Shown piece by piece: positions 48,159 to 58,700 of a DNA stretch of 64,000 bases (its first letter is position 1; each line of letters opens with the position of its first letter). Under the pieces are notes generated by a model, which was not told the DNA's origin, did no database searches, and saw nothing but the letters and a program-made list of their open reading frames with translations. This stretch comes from Alligator mississippiensis. Taxonomy: Eukaryota > Chordata > Crocodylia > Alligatoridae. The DNA lies in the NCBI RefSeq assembly GCF_030867095.1, contig NC_081826.1, positions 36,682,001 to 36,746,000 on the forward strand, in the 5' to 3' direction. A program made the translations under genes and the position numbers.

Positions 48159-50459
48159 CTAATAAAAACACATGAAATTCTATATTGAAGCTTACAAAAG
48201 CAGTTTATTGTTTATTCCCATTTTATAGCTATTTTGTAACTTGTCATGCAAAGCAAAGTGTCTACTTTATATCTAGCTTATATAACCCATGGCTTTAAAT
48301 GTGATTCCAGGTACTAAAAATGTCTCTGATCCTCCTTTCCTGTTTTTGTGATTTTCCTTTGTTTGTCAAACATACCTCTTGCCCTTATTGCTCTGTGAAA
48401 GATCCACCCGAACAAAATGGGAAATAGGTCTGGGTCCTTGGAGCAGCTGTATCTAAGACCTTGTTTCCTGCAGAGCCCTGTTGAAATCCTGGGCACAAAG
48501 GTTTGCCCTCACAGAGCGGCACACAAGATCACAAGCATTACTGAGTGCACGGAGGCAGTGAACCTGACAGAGACCATGATCACATTCACAGAGGCAGACA
48601 AAAAGAAATTCCCCATTTTATTCCCTCCTAGTTGTGGAATTTTAGGGGTTACTTATAAAAATTCTAAATATGAAATATTCAGACACAAGTATGAGTTTTA
48701 TTTAGGTTTTTGCTTTATTTTTACAATAACTTGTGTGATAACATCAGAAAACAAAGGGATATATTTTTTTGCCCATCAATAATCAAATTACTCATATTTT
48801 TCCATCTGTAGTTGTAGAATGCTGGTGAGCCTAAACAATTTCCTCATCTTCACCTATTAAGAAAAATAAGCTGTCACTAAACCTAACTAAATTTTAGCTG
48901 CAATACTAGGTCTTCAATTTGGTGTAAACTGTGGATCTGGCAAAAATTATAAGAATGACAACAAACAAGTTTTGATGTGCTACTATGGATACTGTGGCTT
49001 TCATTGTTCAAAAACTTAAACCCTACATGTAAAGAAGCATATATACGAATAGCGAAAATATATAATCTTATAGTATAGCAGCAAAAATACTATAATCATT
49101 AGATGGGGATGTAAGGGTATGATCACAGACATAAAAGAAAAATATAAGTGAAGGGGAACTGTATAACATGTGACTTTTATTGCTATTTGAACTGTGCATC
49201 GCATCACCAAAACCCTGCCATGAATCCAGCATGAATTCATGTATATTACTATGTTAAGAGAAGTAGCTCTTTATTTTCTCTGAAAATCTACAGGAAATAC
49301 ATACAAGAAGAAAAACTGTCTAATCAATGGAAAGAATTTTTAGCAGGAAACTGCCAAAGGAAGTGACTGAAAGAAGAAAAGGCTGAAAAGCCTCAGGGGA
49401 GCACATCAAAACAGCTATGCCAGCTCCAGTAAAGGTCCACCAACCATTGTGATGCTGAAAACAGTGAAGATGGTATAAGATGGAAAACCATTAATAAAAG
49501 TGTCATTGCATTTTTCTGAACTTTCAGCAGATGGTGCTAGGGTTTCTGGGAGCCAGTGCCACTATAGCAGAGGTTGCTCATGAGTCTCCCCAAATCATCT
49601 TGGTTTGTTAATGTTAATGAAAAAAACCTACTTCCATTTTTCCCCCCAATGTTTTAATTTTTTTTTTTTTTTTACATAAATTGCAATAAGCACTTGGAGG
49701 TGGAAGGCTGCCTTTTTCTGTGAGAGCAAGAGCTGGTGCTAGAGTATAAAATTCAACAGCAGTGATGCCTTACTTCAGGCAGCAAGAAACATCCTTTCTT
49801 ATACCTACAGGAAATCCATACAGCTTGCAATTCCCATCCCACACCTCTCTGCCAGTCCCCAGACCAAGCTGTGAGGCAGAGAAATGGTGTCGCCATGCTT
49901 AGAAAGACCACCATTACACAGTCAGCTGGTTCTCAGGAAGGCTGATGATTCTTTATGATTCTTTGCGTGTCAAGCTAAAGAGAAATGTGTAGTCACAGAT
50001 GGAACAGTTCCATTTCAGAAGAGTACAACAGATTAAACAGCAAACAATTCCACTCAGAGGAGTATCTCATTGATCTAACGCCCTCTGAAAATGTGTTATG
50101 TGAATTCTCAAATGTCTCCAAGAGGAGCACTGCCCATGTCCAGGCTCCTTTTACAGTACACTACAGCCAAACTGTGGACCCATTTGCTCTTTTCACATTC
50201 TTCTACTGACACCTTCATCCATTCTTTCATACTGCACCCCACACTTAGAAGAGAAATGTACACGAAGTCCCCATCCCTCTGTGTCATAGTCTTAACTGGT
50301 GCATGGGATGGAATCTTCTGTATATAACCTCAAATTACTTTAGAAAGTTAAATTGCCCTCAGCCATGTCCTGCACTCTAATGTACGATCAATGACAATAA
50401 TACTACATGAAGAATCATAACGTTGGAAGACAAGTTATAAGTTCCTAGTTGCCTATAAG
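48159..50459. other. BAALC intron 1, proximal part
   Basis: Intronic sequence upstream of the middle exon. It contains a T-run at about 49656-49673 and otherwise nothing recognised. Confidence 0.6.
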
Positions 50460-50790
50460 TTCATCATGGGGGCACAGAAGGGAATTGGTGAGGTTTTATT
50501 CACCAAGGCACCCCTGGGGATTACAAGAAATAATGGCCACAAGCTAGCAGAGAGCAGATTTAGACTGGACATTAGGAAGAACTTCTTCACAGTTCGAGTG
50601 GCCAAGGTCTGGAATGGGCTCCCAAGGGAGGTGGTGCTCTCCTCTACCCTGGGGGTCTTCAAGAGGAGGTTGGATATGCATCTAGCTGGGGTCATCTAGA
50701 CCCAGCACTCTTTCCTGCCTATGCAGGGGGTCGGACTCGATGATCTATTGAGGTCCCTTCCGACCCTAACATCTATGAATCTATAAGTAA
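50460..50790 (+). mobile_element. CR1 LINE, 5'-truncated copy with ORF2 C-terminus
   Basis: Encodes the C-terminal end of the CR1 reverse transcriptase ORF (pieces RKNFFTVRVAKVWNGLP, REVV and FKRRLDMHL, stop at 50697-50699), then the 3' UTR with gatgatctattgaggtccct and the terminal catctatgaatctata repeat. The open frame is intact over its 77 codons, so this is a fairly young copy. Confidence 0.92.
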
Positions 50791-50986
50791 CACAATGTTT
50801 AAGCCACTCTTGAAGTCTGTTTTCTCAGTAAGTAACAGAGATGTTAATGTAAAATAATATAAAAGAAGTTGTACCTGGTGCCGAAGGTAGGTCCGATATC
50901 AACAAGCTCAAGAGCCTGAGCCCTCTGCAACTGGGACTTATAGGGCGACAGAAAAAAAAATCAACTACAATGTTAGTTTCATAGAT

Positions 50987-52125
50987 TTCATAGACATTAG
51001 GGGCTGGAAGGGACCTCAGAAGATCATTGAGTCCAGCTTCCCCTACCGTAGGCAGGAAGTCTGTGGGGAATCAAATGATCCCAGCAAGATAAACATCCAA
51101 ACGCCTTTTGAATGAGTCCAGAGTAGGTGCTTGCACCACCTCCAAGGGGAGTCTGTTCCAGACCCTGGACACTCAGACTGTGAAGAAGTTTTTCCTTATG
51201 TCCAATCTAAAATTGGCCTAGGAGTTTGTGGCTGTTGGACCTTGTTATTTCTTGGGGAGCTCTGGTGAACAACTGCTCTCCCAGGTTCTAATGTACTCCC
51301 CTTATGTACTTATAGGCTGCCACCAAGTCCCCCCTGAGCCTTCTCTTCTCCAGGCTGAAGAGTCCCAAGTCCCTCAGCCCCTCCTTGTAAAGTTTGCTCT
51401 CTTGGCCTAGGATCATACAGGTGGATCTTCTCTGGACGCTTTCGAGCTTATCCACATCCCTCCTGAACTGGGGGGCCCAAAACTGGATGCACTACTCCAG
51501 TTGCGGCCTCACCAAGGCCGAGTAAAGCAGAAGGCTGACGTCCCTGGTTTGCTAGAGATGCATCAATGGATGCATGCCAGAGTTTGGTTAGCTTTTCCAC
51601 CCATGGCATCGCATTGGTGGCTCATGTTCATTTTGTGGTCAATCAAGACCCCCAAGTCTATTTGGTTCTGATGCTAGCGAGAGTAGCACTGCCAAGCCTA
51701 TAAGTATGATGCTGGTTGTTCCTCCCAAGGTGGAGCACCTTGCACTTCTCTACATTAAATGCCAACAGGTTTTGGTCTGCCCACCTTGCGAGCATGTCCA
51801 GGTCAGCCTGTATCCCCAGCCTGTTTTCTACAGAGGCTGTCTTCCCCCATAGTTTAGTGCCATTTGCAAACTTTACCAGTCTGCATCTGATGCCCGAATC
51901 CAGATCATTAATGAAGATGTTGAAGAGTACTGGCCCAAGAACTGAGTCCTGAGGGATTCCACTGGTCACCTTGCACCACATTGATTTGCTTCCATCAGCT
52001 CATTGGTTCCAACCCTGGATCCAGTTCCCCAGCCATCGGACCATGAGAGTGTCGAGGCCCCAGTTCCCCAGCTTAACAGTGGACATCATGGGAGACCAAG
52101 CCAAAGGTATAACAAATGGGCTTTC
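50987..52125 (-). mobile_element. CR1 LINE, 5'-truncated copy with decayed reverse transcriptase
   Basis: On the minus strand the copy ends with the CR1 3' terminus (tttcatagacattaggggct at 50987). Upstream is part of the reverse transcriptase: VTSGIPQDSVLGPVLFNIFI, then KFANGTKL, where the catalytic F-A-D-D is changed to F-A-N-G, and DLDMLARWADQ. Further upstream, in a shifted frame, come FGLVSHDV and NWGLDTLMVRWLGNW. It faces the plus-strand CR1 at 50460-50790. Confidence 0.92.
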
Positions 52126-52129
52126 CCAG

Positions 52130-53081
52130 GGCTGATTAGGAGTTGGCCCGCCCACCTGTTTCTGGCCTAACTGCCTGCCTCTCACCTGCCACACCTTGTT
52201 GTGTCTTAATTAGGTGGGAGGCTGCCTATGCCCTGCCCTGATGCCAGGGGGTGCTATCTGCAGCTCTGAAATCTTCCCTACACCGGAGCCCATGCCTTGC
52301 AGATGGCATCCACATGATGTAATCATAACCTACACCACGACTGGTGCTCCAGGGCCTCACAGGGACTCTCACTCCCTCTCTGGAACAGCAGGTCATTGTG
52401 CTTAACCTTTAGGTCTTTCTTTTGACCCACACACAGCCTCCTTGTGGTGCAGGACTTACCGGGGTCAGAACTCACCCCTAACTCTCTGGCCGAACCCTCC
52501 CCAACTCAGCCTCTGGCCCAACTACAGCCTCGGGCATCCACAAACATGCCTCAGCCTCTTCCCCACCCATGGGGTTCCTACTACATCCCCTCTAGGCCTC
52601 TACACCATGCCCCATCCTGGGGTGTTCTCATCTTCATGATTGACTACTCACAGGGCTGGCCCTTGTGCTGCCCTTCAGGCCTACTCCCTGTTCAGCCCTA
52701 CTCAGCCCCCCTCACGCAAAGCCCTTCAGGCCTACTCCCATTCAACCCTACTCTCTGTGGGGCGACCTACATCCCTGCTCTCTCAAGGCCTTCACAACTG
52801 CCCTCTCTCTCCAGGGCCATACAACTATCCCCAACCAGGGGCCTACCGGTTCTTTCTCCCCTACAGCCTCAGGTGGCCACAGCCATGCCTGGCTCCACTC
52901 CTCTCCTGGGGTCTTCCACCCCCTAAGGCTCAGGTGGCCCTAGCCATGCCTGGCCCTCATACACACCAAATTGTGGGGGCTAGGGGTTAAGGTGCCCTGA
53001 CCCACCTTTCACCTGGGTGGTAACTGGCCTGGGGCTACCATGCCACTATAAGCCCCACCAGGCCACCCATCCCTGACAGAG
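52130..53081 (-). mobile_element. LTR-like region, probably the 3' LTR of the Gypsy pol relic
   Basis: On the minus strand it starts TGTCAGGGATGGG with a TTATAG box close behind, and is built of G/A-rich imperfect repeats (for example agtaggcctgaaggg twice), a texture shared with the solo LTR at 45716. It lies downstream of the pol relic on the same strand. Its far end abuts the CR1 at 52125 and may be truncated. Open frames on the plus strand (for example 52444-52926) are composition artefacts. Confidence 0.4.
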
Positions 53082-53337
53082 TGCAGTTTTAGGTCATGCC
53101 CAGGACCAAGAGCCTCCTGCTCCTACCTGCTAGATGTCCCATGCAGCTCAGCCAGGCAATGTTTCTGTCTGGGCTGGCAGCAGCAAACTGCAGGGTTTAC
53201 AGTCGGCCAGGAGCAGAGGAGTTTGCACTCCCCCTCTATCGCCCCACTCCTGGCCAGCTGCAAACCCCCTCCCCCCACTCCCATGGGACGTTCCACCCGC
53301 CCTACCAGTCTGAGTTCACCAGCCGCGCCCGATAGGA

Positions 53338-53632
53338 CTACACCATGGGCTCTGGGACTTGTATTATACCTTGTTCAAGCATTTTAGCAATTTCAGTTTG
53401 TATCAGATGGTATCTATGGTATGGGATCCTCCTCCACTTCTCCTGCACTACCTGGCCCGCAGGTGTTATGATACAATGAACTATAACCCCTGGCACAACC
53501 AGGTGTTTCATTAAAAACATCTTGGAATTCCCTCACCAAATGTTTTAACTGGCCCTGTTGCTGGCTATCCAACAAAGGCCCCAATGGAACCTCTATCCTG
53601 GATGAACTTCGACCCTCAGTGGTACCCAAGTC
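53338..53632 (-). pseudogene. Gypsy reverse transcriptase, N-terminal part
   Basis: Follows the integrase relic in the same frame after one stop. Reads PLGPLLDSQQQGQLKHLV, REFQDVFNETPG, then after a frameshift VIVHCIITPAGQVVQ and EIAKMLEQGIIQVPEP, which is the linker and first RT segment of Ty3/Gypsy pol. The remaining RT, including the catalytic YXDD, and RNase H are missing. The break is near 53338, and 256 bp of unassigned DNA separate it from the LTR-like region. Confidence 0.8.
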
Positions 53633-54830
53633 TCATCCCAAATAGCCTTCCTCAGGGGCAGGATCAATTAATAGACCCTCCTGTTCCCTCCATACCTTAA
53701 GCAGATTAATATGATATATTTGCTTTTCTTTTTTATAACTGGGTCTAAAAACTTCATAATCCATAGGTCCAACCCTTCTGATTATTTCAAATGGACTCTG
53801 CCAGCAAGTAAGGAACTTACTTGTAATGTCAGGGAGCAAAACCAATACCTTCTGCCCTTGATTGGGTCCCCTTGTCATGTTTAGCTTTCTGAGATTCCTG
53901 GGCCCATCACAAATGCTCTCGTGAGCATTATTACTTTGCCCACTACTTGTAGGCAGCACCTTAGATCCCTCACATATTCCATGGTGTCAGGGCCTTCTGG
54001 TGTTACCTCTTCCCAGCCTTCCCATACCAGATTTGGTAATCCCCATGGGTTATGGCCATACACCATTTCGAACAAGGCAAAACCTAGGGAGGACTGGGGA
54101 GCTTCCCTAACTGAAAACAACAGAGGTGATATCAACAACTCCCACTTACAGGGTTCCTCTCATATGCAACAGCATAACATATTTTTAAGAGTACCATTAA
54201 ATCACTCTACCAGTCCATTGATTTGTGGATGATATACAGTCATGCGTAGATGTTGAATTTTGATTACCTTACACAAACTCTGTAAAATGCTAGACAAAGT
54301 TTGAACCCTGATCAGTAATTATCTCCTTGGGAATTCCTACCCGCATTCCTACTCCACTTAAAGGAGCTCTTCTGCCACCTGAGGGCCCATGACCGTATGC
54401 ATGGGAACCACCTCCAGGAAATGGGTGGCATAATCTATTATCACTAACAGGAATTGATATCCAGTTAAACTCTTTGGGGGAGGACCCACCACATCCAACA
54501 GGATTTGAGAGAAAGGAATGTCAACTATGGACATAGGCTGCAACAGAGCCTGTGGTGGTTTCCTCAAACTCACCCTTTGGCAAGCAGGGCAGACCTGGCA
54601 AACATACTCAATCTAGCCATGTATTTTAGGCCAAAAACACCACTTCACTAACTGAGCTTCAGTTTTACTGCAGCTCATATGCCCTCCCACAGGATTCTCG
54701 TAAGCTAATCTTAACAAGGGAATTCTGAACAGGCGAGGTATCAATAATTGAGGAATCTCTTGCCCTTCTTGTGTCCCCTTCTTAATTCTGTAACCCTAGG
54801 CACAATGCTACCTGAGGCCTCAACTTAATA
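53633..54830 (-). pseudogene. Gypsy integrase relic
   Basis: Minus-strand domains in order: zinc-binding region (about 54740-54580; AYENPVGGHM, then FWPKI, then CQVCPACQ), catalytic core with first Asp in LLDVVGP (54495-54493), second Asp in ITDQGSNF (54313-54311) and Glu in NGLVE (54207-54205), followed by a TGA stop. Then come EAPQSSLGFALFEMVYG and the C-terminal GPY/F region (FEIIRRVGPMDYEV, QIYHINLLK). Spacing between catalytic residues is slightly off because of one-base slips, so it cannot be functional. Confidence 0.88.
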
Positions 54831-55361
54831 ACGGGATCCTGGGGTACCTGGTAGCCAGTGGCCCTGCTCAGCATCCTGAGTAGCTACTGCAGGGTCCCCA
54901 TGTAGAGAACCTCCCCTTACAATCAAAACAACTTTGCAGACTGTTATAAAGCTATTTACAGAATTTAATTATTTACAGGCTAACATATAACACAATAAAA
55001 CAACTAACATTACACAACATAACCCGGTGATGGTGGCTTAATGGTTAATGCTTCTTGGACATACCTTAGACCAGAGGAAGGCATACAAATCACCCATGCT
55101 ACATAAGGAAACAATAAATAAATAAATTGATACATCAACTAATAAACCATCAAGAACTTATTTACACACAGAGTCTATAACTTCGTAAGCTCCAGGGTAA
55201 CTATGACTACACTGCCCCTCGCCTTGTTTTCTCAGGGAGCAGGACTGTGTCTGTGTCCCTGGCACAGGAGCCGTGGGTGGGTCCCTGCTGCTGACAACCC
55301 TCACACGAGCTCCAGGAGTCTCAGTGCGGCAGGGAGTGGCTCCTCCCCTGTGATCCCTGCA
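54831..55361. other. BAALC intron 1, unassigned
   Basis: Between the Gypsy relic and the mariner pair. No supported feature. Confidence 0.4.
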
Positions 55362-55571
55362 AGTTGCATATTGTTTTATGGTTTCCACATCACAAAATCT
55401 TCTTCCTTTCAAGGTTTTCTTTAGTTGAGGGAAGAGAAAAAAATCACACTATATTCCACAAGTGCTGCAGCCTCCATAGTCACCTGATATGGCTCATGTT
55501 ACCCTCAACTAAAGAAAACCTTGAAAGGAAGAAGATTTTACAATGTGGAAACCATAAAACAAAATGCAACT
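55362..55571. repeat. 70-bp inverted repeat made of two mariner fragments
   Basis: Left arm 55362-55431 and right arm 55502-55571 are near-perfect reverse complements (a few mismatches) separated by a 70-bp spacer. Both arms encode, in opposite directions, the mariner transposase segment TLKGRRF followed by VETIKQ. Confidence 0.9.
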
Positions 55572-55690
55572 GAGCAGCTTTTAGTGATTCCACAAATTGC
55601 TTATCAGAGGTGCTTCCAACAATGGCAGAAATGTTGGGAGAAGTGTGCAGCTGCAAAACGAGCAGACTTCGAAGGACATTAAGCCAAAAC
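55470..55690 (+). pseudogene. mariner transposase C-terminal fragment
   Basis: Plus-strand translation shows PP-SPDMA (remnant of the SPDLAP motif), TLKGRRFYNVETIKQNAT, then IPQIAYQRCFQQWQKCWEKC and DFEGH, the typical C-terminus of Tc1/mariner transposases. The catalytic N-terminal part is absent. A shorter inverted copy occupies 55445-55360 on the minus strand. Confidence 0.8.
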
Positions 55691-55769
55691 CCCTGTGAAT
55701 AAAATATTTTGTTTCCTACAGCATCAGTCTCAATACTTATTTGACTAGCCCTCATACTCAACAATCATC

Positions 55770-56830
55770 ATGTTGCTAATCAGACTTTGAAGAAATTACA
55801 GAAAGAGAAGCAGGGGAAGGAAAGTGCACTTTTATTGCCAAGAAAAACTAGATGGGGCTCAGCTACGAAGTGTTTACATAGTTTGCTGTGCACAAAGAAC
55901 TGTTTGCAGTGTGCTTCAATAGATGACACAGTATCCCAGATTATTCCCGTGAACATTTGGAAGCAGATTCTTGACAATGATGTGTTCTGGGTTTGAATTC
56001 AAAGAGCGTTCAATTTGCTACTACCAGTTTCAGTGGCTATCAAAAATTTTGAAGGAGATACACCAAGCTTTTCAAATATTCCAGCAATATTCAGACAACT
56101 GAATGAAAATCTAATTGAGTTTTTACCTTCTTCACCTCCAACAAAAAAAGTAGTAAAACAAATTTTTACTAACAGATCTGAGTTTTGCTCTTATCCAGCT
56201 CATTTGGCAGCAAACATGTTGGATCCTCAACACAGAGGACACCATTTATCAGAACATGTATTATCTACTCCTCTCGATACAATTATGAAAGTAGCTAAGA
56301 ATGTTCCCAACATCAACAAAAGAGCCGTGATGATGGACATTGCCGAGTACTGTGCAAAAGAAAAACTTCGGAGCAAAGACATTATTTGGCGGACAGCAGA
56401 GAATATATCTCCTCTCACATAGTGGAAGGGATACTGTAACACCTGACTTGTCCAGGATTGCTTTAAGGATCCTAAGCACTCCACCAACAGCAGTTTCTTG
56501 TGAATGGAACTGGAAGGCTTTCAGTTCAACCAAGACAAAAGAGATGAATAGACTAACAAATGAACACAACAGAAAGCTTGTTTCTATTTCTCAGAATCTC
56601 TTGGCTTCTGGAGAATCAGTCAGAAGCACAATTAATGAAAAAGATGCAGTGTGATGATAAGTGGCCCTCGCCCATAGACTCATCGGTAAAACCGTCCTTC
56701 ATCAAAAGAGGATGTTGATCAAGTAGTTCTGAATCAGATTTGCCTCAATCTGATTCTGAAATGGAACTAAGTAGTGCAAGCGATTCTACAGACAGTGACA
56801 GTGAAACTGGAGGTGCCATAATGACCTCAG
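55770..56830 (+). pseudogene. hAT transposase relic
   Basis: Encodes the C-terminal half of a hAT transposase. The frame from 55787 (KTRWGSATKCLHSLL) runs through one stop at 55994-55996 into 56015-56422 (LLLPVSVAIKNFEGD, LAANMLDPQHRGHHLS, MMDIAEYCAKEK). After a frameshift near 56420 it reads the hATC dimerisation domain DLSRIALRILSTPPT, NWKAFSS, NRLTNEHNRKL. The usual C-E-R-N-W is C-E-W-N-W here. A Ser/Asp-rich tail coding stretch follows to about 56830. It is inactive. Confidence 0.88.
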
Positions 56831-57499
56831 TGGAAGAGAGTTAAAAACTCTGTTGAAGTAGATGAGTGGACAACCACGGCACATCATACACAGTTCTTTG
56901 GGTGTGCTAAAATTAGTGTGTCAACAGTTTTCAGTGCCTTCTTTTTCTTCTTAAATTTAAACAAACAATGTCAGGAAGGTATATGCTATTGTGTATTGTC
57001 TTTATATTTTTACAAGTATTCCAAAAAAAAATTTATTTTCACATAAAGCTTTGAATTTGTTTGAATATAACATTTAAATCACATTAAGTATGCTATATTT
57101 ACTTTTTTTTCTAATCAAATATTTCAGTTCAAATACTTGTGGCCATTGGGACATAAAATTAAGGTGGGGGTACTTTTTTAGTTTTGTTTACTAAATGTAA
57201 GTCAAATAAACATGCTAAATCAGATCATGCTCTATTTAGGGCACTGGACAATTTTCCAGAAAACCCACATCTCTGGCTCTTGGAGCTGAACTATAAACTT
57301 ATGTAGCTCCCCTGCTGCTCCCAAGCAGGCTGTATACACACCTCAAAGCTTTCAAGAGCAGCAGAAAACTGCATATCCTACACATACACAAAACATATTA
57401 CCAAGATTAGAACAATGAACCTGTTACCTAACAGACTCTTTCAACTACCTGCTGCATCGTTTTGTCTGACATCAGTTTTGTCCTCAGAGCATAAGTAGG
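56831..57499. other. BAALC intron 1, nothing recognised
   Basis: AT-rich DNA following the hAT relic, possibly including that element's 3' non-coding end. No terminal repeat was identified. Confidence 0.45.
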
Positions 57500-58700
57500 G
57501 CCTCCTTTTCCAGTTTGAAAACATTCAACATATTTTCAACATTACTAGAAGTAAGTAGTAAATAACAGTGCACCCGCCTGGTTTGGTATAGGCGCTTTCT
57601 AGAGGCCTTAGAGTGTATGCCCAGTTCAGACCATGGGGTGTGTCCCTGGGACTTGGGTGTTGGGCTGTGTTCACCCCCGAGGGAGGCCCCAATGCTTGCC
57701 TGCCACAACTTGGTCTTCCCTTCAGTAGTGGGACTCTCCCACTCTCGCAGAATCTTGCGGACTGGGTGCTGCCCTTTGCTGGTGTTCTTGGGGCTCCACC
57801 TCCCCTACATCCCAGCCATACACTAGCCCTCAGGATGATCGCCAGCCTGTCTCTTTGATGTTCCCTCTTGCTCTTGTCCTCTTGCCCATCTCTCACTGTC
57901 TCTCTCTGCCCCAGGTGTCTACAGGGTGTAGGACTGGTCCTACTTCAACGTCCACTCTGACCTTATCTTCAAGATGTCACATTCCACGGAGCTGCCTCCA
58001 CTCCTCTTCTCGACCCTGCAGGTTGATTGGGGATGCCATCCCCAGTTCAGGCTCTGGGTGCCCATCAAGACAATAAAATAAAACAGAAAAAAAAAAAAGG
58101 AAAAAAATAGTAGGGGTTCGGGCCTCAGCCCACCCCACTCACGGATCCAGCATCTGTGGTTGTCAGGATCCCTCAACGCTGTCCTCCTTGGCCCAACTGT
58201 CCTGACAGGCTGGGTGTGTAGCCCTCTAGGGGAGCCAGGACTCTTCCTGAGAGTCCCCGTCCAGTCCCCTGTGGATCTGGTGATCCTGTTGAGTGGCCTG
58301 GGGAGCAACGTCGCCTCCTGTCTCTGGCTTAACTGCTGCCCGCCCTGTTTCCCACCGCCAGCTTTTAAATCAGCTGCGTGGCAGTTTCCGATGATGATAT
58401 CCGCTGGCGCCTCTCCCAGACGCAAATAAAAACATCCAATTAACTGCGCCGGCAGCTCTTCTAGGCGTGGCGCGGCTTTTCCTATGGAAGGTAAAGTGAG
58501 CCCCCTCCTTTGGGCTTTTTGTTTCTTCTTTCCGGCAGCTCACCCCAGCCTCGGGTCCCGCCATGGGAGGGTGTTCCGGGACCTCCGTTTGTGTCCCCCG
58601 GGACAAATAGCAACAAGAAACATATGAATCCTGTGCAGATGCAGTAGTGTTTTTTCATGATGTGATGGCAGACAGCACGAGCAAGCACTGAGACCTTGAT
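57500..58700. repeat. GC-rich block of unresolved origin, LTR/retro-like
   Basis: A GC- and C/T-rich island in an AT-rich intron. On the plus strand an AATAAA (58072-58077) is followed 9 bases later by A12 (58087-58098), as at a retroposed mRNA end. The other half (58099-58660) has CpG-rich sequence. Minus-strand frames at 57525-57896 and 57940-58425 have no domain that I recognise. It might be the 5' LTR and leader of the Gypsy element further left on the same strand, but I could not match its ends. Confidence 0.35.

Noticed and set aside
48417..48782. 121-codon plus-strand frame opposite BAALC intron 1
   Set aside because: No recognisable domain; lies just upstream of the BAALC middle exon on the other strand with no supporting signals.
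52444..52990. 160-codon Pro/Leu-rich frame
   Set aside because: Comes from C/T-rich repeats of the LTR-like region read on the wrong strand.
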